This document shows positions 1 through 5,960 of a DNA stretch of 27,364 bases, piece by piece. The notes beneath the pieces were generated by a model. That model had not been told where the DNA came from, made no database searches, and worked only from the letters and a program-made list of their open reading frames with translations. A program made the position numbers and the translations under genes. Location of the stretch: IMG/VR virus record IMGVR_UViG_3300021440_000100, positions 1 to 27,364 of that record; one strand, given 5' to 3'. This DNA is from a virus. How positions within the stretch are numbered: position 1 is the stretch's first letter; each line of letters begins with the position of its first letter.

Positions 1-44
1 GTTGACAAAGCGCAACGTTTTAATAGAAAAAAATTTTTTAAAAC

Positions 45-73
45 TTGCAAAAATCAAAAAGGTGCTGTATATT
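45..73 (+). promoter_or_regulatory. sigma70-like promoter at left end
   Basis: A -35 box TTGCAA (45-50), a 17-base spacer and a -10 box TATATT (68-73) match the sigma70 pattern with few mismatches. An A/T tract rich in runs of A and T (27-44) lies just upstream and resembles an UP element. Transcription should begin near 80. It would make the candidate short RNA and, by readthrough, the head operon. This is sequence matching only. Confidence 0.6.
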
Positions 74-79
74 AGTTGG

Positions 80-174
80 TAGGGCGTAGTAAGCGACTGC
101 ACGCAACATGAGCGGCCACCGTAACGGGTCGAGCCCTCGCAAATTTGTCGGCAGCGTAGAAAGCCCGATTTTTT
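80..174 (+). ncRNA. candidate short structured RNA
   Basis: The roughly 95 bases between the predicted start at about 80 and the terminator ending near 174 are G+C-rich and unlike the A/T-rich promoter region before them. They contain a small GGG/CCC hairpin around TCGAG (126-136). No ORF with a ribosome binding site lies inside. It is not a tRNA: the GGGTCGAGCCC element looks like a T arm but does not pair properly, and there is no cloverleaf. It may be a phage small RNA, an attenuated operon leader, or part of the packaging site expected upstream of the small terminase gene. No known RNA family is recognised. Confidence 0.35.
148..174 (+). terminator. rho-independent terminator-like hairpin
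   Basis: TCGGC (148-152) pairs with GCCCGA (163-168) with one bulged C, and six T residues follow at once (169-174), then ATTTTA. The stem is short but the U tract is good. It lies upstream of every coding gene, so it would end a short transcript or act as an attenuator of the operon. Confidence 0.45.
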
Positions 175-212
175 ATTTTACCCGCGGCGCTGGACCGTTG
201 AGAGCCGGTAGG

Positions 213-248
213 ACGATACGGTGAGGATGGGTTCGCCCCTTCCGTCGT
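213..248 (+). promoter_or_regulatory. long leader hairpin with TTCG loop
   Basis: Bases 213-216 pair with 245-248 (ACGA/TCGT), 219-221 with 242-244 (CGG/CCG), 224-226 with 239-241 (AGG/CTT, one G-T pair) and 229-231 with 236-238 (GGG/CCC), closing a TTCG loop at 232-235. The hairpin ends about ten bases before the SD site of the first gene. It has no U tract, so a role in mRNA stability, translation control or protein recognition (for instance a packaging site) fits better than termination. Confidence 0.45.
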
Positions 249-272
249 GGGATTTTAGCAAGGGAGTTTTTA

Positions 273-476
273 ATGTGCAGAGCGTATATTTATAACTGCG
301 GAAAACTAACCCGCGCCAGGGGTGATCTCGATGTGATCAGTATGGGCGGTAATTTTGAAACTCATGGAAAAAGGTGGGCGCACTGTTTGGGCGTTATGTC
401 TAACATGAGATTGTCTAGGCATGCTATTAAGAGACGGCTCATTAAAAAACGTGTTAGGGAAGGGATGTGCTTATAA
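273..476 (+). CDS. small basic protein, unknown
   Basis: A 67-residue basic protein that I do not recognise. The ATG has a clear SD site, AAGGGAG at 260-266. It contains three scattered Cys, two His and a very basic stretch near the end (about residues 50-63, rich in Arg and Lys), which could bind nucleic acid. Its stop overlaps the next ATG by one base (TAATG), so the two genes are probably translationally coupled. It is the first gene of the head operon, just before the terminase genes. Composition is unremarkable and no domain is visible, so the support is ribosome binding site and position only. Confidence 0.5.
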   Translation: MCRAYIYNCGKLTRARGDLDVISMGGNFETHGKRWAHCLGVMSNMRLSRHAIKRRLIKKRVREGMCL

Positions 477-685
477 TGGGCAGACGATTTAAAAGCGAAG
501 TAAAAACAGAGATGCTGCACAAGCGGGAGATACGCACGACCGCGGATGCCGACAACGACCTGCAGTACATCCGTGACCACGCGCATCTTGTGGGGGAGGA
601 CGCCAGCACAGAGAGCCTGGCGGTAACTGTGGCCGCGAAATATTTTTCAGGAGTCCTGCGCGATGTTATCTCCGAAGCTCGCTAA
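476..685 (+). CDS. small protein upstream of terminase, unknown
   Basis: A 69-residue protein with the ATG at 476 as start. A GTG at 467 is in frame, but it would sit only two bases after the AAGGG site at 460-464, whereas the ATG is about 11 bases away. The protein has a basic N-terminus and a mostly helical, charged body (many Glu and Asp in residues 20-45). The gene overlaps the small terminase gene by 23 bases, which contain that gene's start, so it belongs to the packaging operon. No family is recognised. A DNA-binding helper of packaging is possible but unsupported. Confidence 0.65.
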   Translation: MGRRFKSEVKTEMLHKREIRTTADADNDLQYIRDHAHLVGEDASTESLAVTVAAKYFSGVLRDVISEAR

Positions 686-1289
686 AAAACTTAACGAGGC
701 CCCAGCTGCATCGGCGCCAGTACCAGTATCCGAGGCGGACCTAAAAACACGCATCAAAAAAAAACTCGCAGCCGGGAGCCCGGAACCGGAGGTGGCAGCA
801 GCAGCAAATCCATACGCTCGAATAGGAATTCCTCAGCTCGCGCAGGCCCTGGGTAAAACTCAATTTAACACAAAGCGGCTGCTCGACTATGGTATGCCCG
901 AAGTATCACCGGGACTGTATAATTTACCCTCGGTCGTTGAGTGGCTCATTGACAGGGAAGCCACCGAGCGTGCAAAGGCCGGGGCAGTACCTGTAACAGC
1001 AATCGGTGTGAGTGCTCAAAAAGCAATGCAGGACCTGGAGATTGCCAAATTAAAGCGAGAGAAACTTTCCCTCGAGGTAGAGGATCGCAAGGACAACACT
1101 ATCCCCCGCGAAGAGCGGGACCGGGACGTATCGGCGCTCATCGAGGCATTTACAAGTTACCTGCGTAACAGCATCCAGCGCAATCTAGCCACACTGCGCA
1201 GCGTACATGAGGCAGACGCGGATGTGGTTGTAAATGAGTTCGTGCAGGAACTGACAGCACATATGAGTCGGGCGGTGCGGATAAAATGA
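663..1289 (+). CDS. terminase small subunit (Nu1-like)
   Basis: The 208-residue product is read as the DNA-recognition subunit of the packaging terminase. After a disordered Ala/Pro-rich N-terminus (about 1-50) comes a winged-helix-like segment (about 52-97, IPQLAQALGKTQFNTKRLL then a VVEWLIDRE helix), as in lambda Nu1. A charged coiled coil follows (about 118-145, LEIAKLKREKLSLEVEDRK) for self-assembly, then a helical C-terminus. Nu1-type proteins bind the packaging site and hand DNA to the large subunit. The start has an AGGAG site at 649-653. The stop overlaps the large-subunit start as ATGA. The family call rests on architecture and on the GpA-type gene directly downstream. Confidence 0.85.
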   Translation: MLSPKLAKKLNEAPAASAPVPVSEADLKTRIKKKLAAGSPEPEVAAAANPYARIGIPQLAQALGKTQFNTKRLLDYGMPEVSPGLYNLPSVVEWLIDREATERAKAGAVPVTAIGVSAQKAMQDLEIAKLKREKLSLEVEDRKDNTIPREERDRDVSALIEAFTSYLRNSIQRNLATLRSVHEADADVVVNEFVQELTAHMSRAVRIK

Positions 1290-3238
1290 GGGAACTTTTT
1301 GACTTTCCGCCGTTCACTTGCAACGTAAAGCTCTCCGAATCCCAGAGGGACGCGGTACAGGTAAAACCATATCCGAGAGTAGACGAGTGGTGCGCGGATA
1401 ACTTGCAATTCGTCCGCCCAGGCTATGCATCCGACGGACCGTTTAAATTGCGTAACTGGCAAGTAGATCCAGCTAACGCTTTTTTACTTTACCCGCGTAC
1501 ATTACTCGTTGGTAGTCCGCAGACCGGTAAAAGCACTATTGCAGACGCAATGCTTTTTTACGCGATAAAAGTTTTTCGCACGAACGGTATGATAGCGTAT
1601 AGTGAGAACGAAACTGTTGAGACAGTTTTTAAAGACCGCATCAGGGCGATGATCGAACATAACCCGACGCTCCGTGTGGAGTGGAACGGCGACGAGGATT
1701 GTATGACTGTCAAGCGCGTAAAGCTACAGTCGTGCATGTGGCGTATCGCATCGGCATTTAACCGCAACACGCTCGCCACTTTCCCAGCCGGTGTGACCAT
1801 AGGATCCGAGGTAGGTAAGTGGCAGAAAGTTAAGTTCGACCCAGTAACGCTGCTTGAGGGACGCCAGGGATCATATGGGTACGGTATGAAACGAACAGTA
1901 CTTGAGACATCTGCTTTTGACGTTGACGACTACATGTACCGGGAACTTTACCGAGAGGGAACGCTAATATTGCACCCGCAGTATCCTTGCATACATTGCG
2001 GGCAGTACATAGAGCTGGTTGACTCTCAGATAAAACTGGTAAATCCTGATTACAGATACGCGGAGGTTATGCAGTACAAATTTGATTCCTGCTATTATGA
2101 ATGCCCGAAATGCAAAGGACATATTGATGAGCGCGACCGGCTTAAAATGGCGCAGGGTATCGTATGGGCCGCACCCTCCATTGAGCAAGAAGACTTTAAG
2201 CAAGACGCAGAGACTATACGCGATGGTGTAGTACAGGGCCTTGATGTACACGGTAAACGACCCGGCGTAGAGACAATCGCTTTTAAATGGCCCCGGTTAA
2301 TTGATACGGGTTTTAAATTTTGGGAGAACCTAGGTAAATTTTTTAAAGCGAAGAGTGATCCGATTGCTCTTAAAAGTTATGAAGCGGAAATTTGCAGCCG
2401 TTATAAAAGCAAGAATGGATCGGGAGCACTTGACATAGTGTCGCTTGAGAGTAAAAAAAGTTATTATCTGAAATCTCAAGTACCGTCAGAGGTGCTGGTA
2501 ATTACAGCGGGATTTGATACGCAGGATAGCGGATGGTACTATGCGCTTGTAGGTTGGGGGCGCTCCGGCGTGTGGTTTGTATTAAAGCATGGATTTATAC
2601 CATGCCGCATAAACGAGCAACTCGGACTTGAGGAAACGTACAGCCGATTTACATCAGCGCTGGAACAGGACCCCTTACGCTGGGATACGGGGGAACCCGC
2701 GGGGTTTAAATTCGGTTTTATGGATCGCGGCGGCCACCGCACGGAGGATGTGGATTATATTTGCGGCAGGTATCCGGGGCTTAAAGCCGCGCACGGGGCA
2801 AACTCTGTTGACGAGCGTCAATCCCTTGTTACTGAGTCAACAGGTTGGCATATGGTGCAGACCGAGCTACTGTCTAGTCTAATTGATACCCGGCTGGAGT
2901 CGGATGCGTTTTACATACCAAGTGATTCGTCGCTTGACTTTATGCGGCAGGTAGTGCGACAGTACCGGGTAAAAAAAATATCTCCCGACGGAACGGTAGG
3001 GAGTCGGTGGGTACACGGGGGAGATGACCACTACCGGGATTGTTTAAATTTAAACGAGGCCGCAGGTAAAAAGCTGGGGCTGGATGCGATACTCACCAGC
3101 GCCGCCGCATGCGAGACGTTAACAGCTAACCGGGCGCGGGTACATGCAGCGCCTACACATACACCACAACCCCGACCTGCGGTCGCGCCCGCGCGCTCTG
3201 GGGGGTATTTTAACCGGGCGATGAGGAGCAGGATATGA
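1286..3238 (+). CDS. terminase large subunit (GpA family)
   Basis: The 650-residue packaging motor, close in length to lambda gpA (641). The ATPase carries a Walker A loop GSPQTGKST at residues 76-84. The Walker B position reads TIGSEVGKW (171-179), keeping the catalytic Glu175 where relatives have DEVD. Two Cys pairs, C235/C238 and C273/C276, form the GpA-type zinc site. The RNase H-like nuclease starts at GFDTQ (Asp411), with further acidic positions in FMDRGGH and in VHGGDDHYRD near the end. It translocates DNA into the prohead and cuts it. Overlaps are ATGA on both sides. GpA terminases usually cut at cos sites, so cohesive ends are likely but not shown. Confidence 0.95.
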   Translation: MRELFDFPPFTCNVKLSESQRDAVQVKPYPRVDEWCADNLQFVRPGYASDGPFKLRNWQVDPANAFLLYPRTLLVGSPQTGKSTIADAMLFYAIKVFRTNGMIAYSENETVETVFKDRIRAMIEHNPTLRVEWNGDEDCMTVKRVKLQSCMWRIASAFNRNTLATFPAGVTIGSEVGKWQKVKFDPVTLLEGRQGSYGYGMKRTVLETSAFDVDDYMYRELYREGTLILHPQYPCIHCGQYIELVDSQIKLVNPDYRYAEVMQYKFDSCYYECPKCKGHIDERDRLKMAQGIVWAAPSIEQEDFKQDAETIRDGVVQGLDVHGKRPGVETIAFKWPRLIDTGFKFWENLGKFFKAKSDPIALKSYEAEICSRYKSKNGSGALDIVSLESKKSYYLKSQVPSEVLVITAGFDTQDSGWYYALVGWGRSGVWFVLKHGFIPCRINEQLGLEETYSRFTSALEQDPLRWDTGEPAGFKFGFMDRGGHRTEDVDYICGRYPGLKAAHGANSVDERQSLVTESTGWHMVQTELLSSLIDTRLESDAFYIPSDSSLDFMRQVVRQYRVKKISPDGTVGSRWVHGGDDHYRDCLNLNEAAGKKLGLDAILTSAAACETLTANRARVHAAPTHTPQPRPAVAPARSGGYFNRAMRSRI

Positions 3239-3426
3239 ACAGCAATAAAAAAGCAGTAGAATTACCGGAGACTACGAGTATACCGTGGACGCCGGAGCTT
3301 AACGCAACGGCCGCGGCTGCGAGCTTTAACGCAAAAATTGACCGCATGCAGCAGCAGGGGTATAAGTATCGGGACTGTATTGACATCGGGTGCGGGGGTA
3401 AGATATTGGTGTTTAGCAGGGCGTAG
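3235..3426 (+). CDS. small protein after terminase, unknown
   Basis: A 63-residue protein with an AGGAG SD site and an ATGA overlap with the terminase stop, so it is surely translated with it. The N-terminal half is Ala/Thr/Pro-rich and looks disordered. The C-terminal half has a short helix with QQQ and a Cys/Gly-rich end (residues about 44-58, RDCIDIGCGGKI). It sits where lambda has gpW, but the sequence does not look like gpW; a better candidate lies at 4000. Function unknown. It is the last gene before the inserted leftward gene. Confidence 0.7.
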   Translation: MNSNKKAVELPETTSIPWTPELNATAAAASFNAKIDRMQQQGYKYRDCIDIGCGGKILVFSRA

Positions 3427-3429
3427 GAT

Positions 3430-3447
3430 ACCGGCCCGTAGGCCGGT
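3430..3447. terminator. perfect hairpin between convergent genes
   Basis: ACCGGCC (3430-3436) and GGCCGGT (3441-3447) form a perfect 7-bp stem around CGTA. It lies in the 25-base gap between the convergent stops at 3426 (+) and 3452 (-). The rightward side is followed by TGTGTT, a poor U tract, and the leftward side has none. It probably acts as a weak or bidirectional terminator limiting convergent transcription. Function is inferred from position. Confidence 0.5.
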
Positions 3448-3451
3448 TGTG

Positions 3452-3841
3452 TTATGCTGGATCTACGATATTGAATTCCTTCTTTTTAAAATCCGGCTCT
3501 TCCCCGTAATATCCGTTTGAACATCCAAGCCATTCGAATACTACTTTCCCGAGAGAGGTCTCTATTGTAAAATCCGTCCATGTGAAGGACTCCTCGTTTA
3601 CCGGTACTTTTCCGAGTATCCCAGTCTCGGGGTTTGTTTTTTCCGCTAGTAGTATGGGTGATCCGATAAGGTGGGCAAGATCCCCGTCTATTTTATCCAC
3701 CATAACCGATTCGCAGCAATCCGAGTAATGATACATTTCGTAGAAAGTCCCGTCGCTGCATGTAAAAATTATTGATTCTGAGTTTTCGGAGTTGCCAGTT
3801 ATTTTGGTAATCGTTTTACCGATTAATTCGGATATCCCCAT
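3452..3841 (-). CDS. DUF7448-like protein, inserted moron
   Basis: A 129-residue acidic protein read against the structural genes. It carries the features I associate with the DUF7448 family, common in phages and of unknown function: an N-terminal LIGKTITKI beta start, then YHYSDCCESV (about 38-47) followed by KIDGDLAHLIGSPI, and near the end WLGCSNGYYGEE. The start ATG has AAAGGGG seven bases upstream. It has its own leftward promoter and a hairpin after its stop, so it is an independent unit between two parts of the head operon. This is the usual form of cargo (moron) genes that help the host or exclude other phages. The family assignment is from memory of the motif, not a search. Confidence 0.8.
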   Translation of the reverse strand: MGISELIGKTITKITGNSENSESIIFTCSDGTFYEMYHYSDCCESVMVDKIDGDLAHLIGSPILLAEKTNPETGILGKVPVNEESFTWTDFTIETSLGKVVFEWLGCSNGYYGEEPDFKKKEFNIVDPA

Positions 3842-3885
3842 AAGATTCCCCTTTGTTAAGTTGTTTAAGGTCTCTATCTACTCTA

Positions 3886-3914
3886 AATATACACCAACAA
3901 CAACAATAAATCAA
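3886..3914 (-). promoter_or_regulatory. leftward promoter of the DUF7448-like gene
   Basis: On the minus strand TTGATT (3914-3909), a 17-base spacer and TATATT (3891-3886) form a good sigma70-like promoter. The expected start near 3879 leaves a leader of about 38 bases before the ATG at 3841. The surrounding gap (3842-3999) is much richer in A+T than the flanking genes. Confidence 0.65.
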
Positions 3915-3964
3915 CATTTATTTTAATTATTTTGCATAAAAAATTAAATATTTTCCCCACGCGC

Positions 3965-3994
3965 TATAATTTTTAATATATTACAGGTAGGAGG
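3965..3994 (+). promoter_or_regulatory. rightward -10 box and strong SD before gpW-like gene
   Basis: A consensus -10 box TATAAT lies at 3965-3970, about 30 bases before the ATG at 4000, and a strong SD AGGAGG at 3989-3994. No good -35 lies at the right distance: TTGCAT at 3932 is 27 bases away, and the correct position reads only AATTAA. It could restart transcription of the head genes after the inserted gene, perhaps with help from an activator. Confidence 0.4.
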
Positions 3995-3999
3995 GCACT

Positions 4000-4185
4000 A
4001 TGGCAACACCTGAAGAGATGCTCGAAGCGGCAAGTGAACTGACGAAAAAGCGCGTAAAAGTACGGGATCGGGAGTACGAGAACTTTTCCCCGTCCGAACT
4101 TATCGCAGCAGCAGAGCTTATCGAAGCCAAAAGCGCCCCTAACGGGCCTTTTATCCGCGTTGGTTTTAAAGGGAGAACAGTATGA
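4000..4185 (+). CDS. gpW-like head-tail joining protein
   Basis: A 61-residue protein with the size, layout and position of lambda gpW (68 residues), which sits between the large terminase and portal genes and lets tails attach to filled heads. Helix one (about 4-16, PEEMLEAASELTK) is followed by a short beta turn with KRVKVRDREYENF and a second helix (about 30-43, SPSELIAAAELIEAK). This alpha-beta-beta-alpha order, and the KRV and FSPSEL landmarks, fit the gpW fold. The C-terminus (PFIRVGFKGRTV) is basic, as in gpW-like tails. The SD is AGGAGG, and the stop overlaps the next gene as ATGA. Similarity is by eye. Confidence 0.75.
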   Translation: MATPEEMLEAASELTKKRVKVRDREYENFSPSELIAAAELIEAKSAPNGPFIRVGFKGRTV

Positions 4186-4394
4186 GAGCGAAATTTACAT
4201 GCACATCTAAAACTGAAAACATGCAAGGCGTAGAAGTAACAATGCGCCCCGTTGTAAGTGGGAGCAAAGAAAACGAGGAGTTTTTTAAATATACCCCCTA
4301 CGGGGATATAAAAATAGGTTTTGTAAACAAAGAAGCGGAAAAAGAGATTGTGGTTGGCGCGCAATATTACGTTGATTTTACGAAAGCCGAGTAA
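4182..4394 (+). CDS. small beta-rich phage protein, unknown
   Basis: A 70-residue protein that seems all-beta: an N-terminal MRAKFTCTS strand, a VEVTMRPV strand, a loop with SKENEEFFKYTPYGDI, and a VVGAQYYVDF strand. Short proteins with this sequence of landmarks (an ENEEFFKYTP-like stretch and a C-terminal YYVDF) are familiar to me from many phages, without a function I can name. The gene overlaps the gpW-like gene by ATGA and its stop is immediately followed by the portal ATG, so it is made with the head-joining proteins. A structural or assembly role is only suggested by position. Confidence 0.75.
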   Translation: MRAKFTCTSKTENMQGVEVTMRPVVSGSKENEEFFKYTPYGDIKIGFVNKEAEKEIVVGAQYYVDFTKAE

Positions 4395-5960
4395 ATGAAA
4401 CTAATTGACGACATGAAATTTGCGGCGTATTACGCTACGCACATGTTTAATAAATTACCGTCGCGTGTATCTAAGCGCGAGCGGGATCAACGTATCCTGC
4501 AGGCAGGCTTTAAGCGCGGAGAGCGCGCGGGGGTACAGAAAGCCCTGCAGTATTTTCCAGGCGCGTCAAGCGGCGTACTAAATGCCGACTGGTCAAGCAG
4601 CATAAATTCAGCAATAGAAATGATTAGGCAGGATTTCTCCGGGCTATGTGGCCGCAGCGAGCTTGCTTACCGTACGTCTGCAATTGCTAAGCGAGCGGTT
4701 GACGTTTTATCGTATTTTGTAGTCGGCCAGGGCAACCGCCCGTATCCGACTGTACGTGATGCCAACGGTGAGGCGATAGAATCAGTAAATAAAATACTCG
4801 CGGCGGATTGGGAGCGCTTTAATGACCAAAGTATACGCAATGGCACGCAGGATTTAACGGACTACCAGGGCCAGCAGCTTGATTTTAGAACGATAGTAAC
4901 ATACGGCAGCGCGCTTTTTAACCGCGTCGCAAGCCGTAAAGGGTCTTTAAGCCCCTACGCTTTTCAGACTTTAAAGCCATATAGACTCGATTTTAGTAAA
5001 GATACGCTGTTTGGGGCGTACCAAGACCAGCTTAAAAAAGAGCAAATTATACACGGAATTGCTGTAAATGCGTATGGGGAACCGCAGAAATTTTACTTTA
5101 CCGACGGAAATACGTATACACCGGACAACATGCAGCTATGTTTCTACCCGATTGAAGCCGAGCAGTACCTCGGACTCCCCTGGTTGACACCGGTACTACC
5201 ACAAATATGGGATGACCAGCAGCTTTTTGACGATAAACTAAAACAATCCCGTATCGGTGCGCGCCTGGGTTATAAAGTATCCCCACGTGACATCGGAGGG
5301 CTTAATGGCCTACTTGCAACCGATGACGACAGCGGCGAACAGTATCTTGAGCTTGACTTTCAGGGGTTTGTCGGGACAAATGATAAGCCGGAGCCGATAA
5401 GTATCAGCGACCCGATTAAAGATACGTTTAAAGCGCTTGTCGAAATGTCAATGCAGCGTATAGCCATCGGTCTCGGATTCAGCTACCAGTTATTTACATC
5501 CGATTTAAGCGGCGCAAATTTTTCCAGTGCGCGTATGAATACTATAAATGACAACCTGGGCTTCCGTACGCTGTATAAATGGTTTGTGAAAGCCCGCTGT
5601 CAACGTCGATGGGAGCAATTTGTATACAGCGAGGTATTGACAGGGCGACTCGCAAGTGCGGGCGTTACCATGACCGAGTATAACCGGGACCCGTGGATAT
5701 TCAACCAGTGTTTTCATCTGCCAATGGATGGCCAGGAGTGGGTAGATCCGCTTAAAGATATTGAGGCGACGGTATTAGCATATAAAACGGGGCAGATCAC
5801 GTATCAGGAGATATGTAGCCGAACTGGTAAACACTGGCAATCGGTGCTAAAACAGCTCGAAAATGAGAGAAAAGAGATGGAAAATAGGGGTTTAAGTATG
5901 TTTTTACCGGAAAATATTGATAAAAAACAGTCAACCGGAGTCACAAATGAAAATATTTAA
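4395..5960 (+). CDS. portal protein (lambda gpB family)
   Basis: The 521-residue product matches lambda gpB in size (533) and order. Portal proteins form the dodecameric ring at one head vertex through which DNA enters and to which the tail joins. Typical landmarks are an N-terminal helical part with LNADWSSSINSAIEMIRQDF, the SELAYRTSAIAKRAVDVLSY helix (about 94-113), a GQGNRPYP loop, a central segment with FRTIVTYGSALF, and a later SDLSGANFSSARMNT motif (about 372-386). The extreme C-terminus (about 485-521) is charged and possibly flexible. The ATG directly follows the upstream stop. The last 14 bases overlap the start of the protease-capsid gene. Confidence 0.92.
   Translation: MKLIDDMKFAAYYATHMFNKLPSRVSKRERDQRILQAGFKRGERAGVQKALQYFPGASSGVLNADWSSSINSAIEMIRQDFSGLCGRSELAYRTSAIAKRAVDVLSYFVVGQGNRPYPTVRDANGEAIESVNKILAADWERFNDQSIRNGTQDLTDYQGQQLDFRTIVTYGSALFNRVASRKGSLSPYAFQTLKPYRLDFSKDTLFGAYQDQLKKEQIIHGIAVNAYGEPQKFYFTDGNTYTPDNMQLCFYPIEAEQYLGLPWLTPVLPQIWDDQQLFDDKLKQSRIGARLGYKVSPRDIGGLNGLLATDDDSGEQYLELDFQGFVGTNDKPEPISISDPIKDTFKALVEMSMQRIAIGLGFSYQLFTSDLSGANFSSARMNTINDNLGFRTLYKWFVKARCQRRWEQFVYSEVLTGRLASAGVTMTEYNRDPWIFNQCFHLPMDGQEWVDPLKDIEATVLAYKTGQITYQEICSRTGKHWQSVLKQLENERKEMENRGLSMFLPENIDKKQSTGVTNENI

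Noticed and set aside
2-30. TTGACA at the very left end as a promoter
   Set aside because: No -10 box lies 16-18 bases downstream; the pair TTGCAA/TATATT slightly further on is much better spaced.
100-145. tRNA-like T arm (GGGTCGAGCCC)
   Set aside because: The invariant TTC is missing, the stem does not extend to five pairs and no anticodon or acceptor arms can be drawn.
108-224. A 38-codon ATG frame in the left leader
   Set aside because: It has no SD site, crosses the terminator-like hairpin and much of the leader, and gives a composition-biased peptide; a structured RNA explains the region better.
1157-1462. 101-codon leftward frame over the terminase genes
   Set aside because: It lies fully antisense to two well-supported terminase genes and lacks an SD; it is a shadow of their codon bias.
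3338-3520. 60-codon rightward frame crossing the hairpin into the DUF7448-like gene
   Set aside because: It overlaps two supported genes on both sides and has no SD or recognisable pattern.
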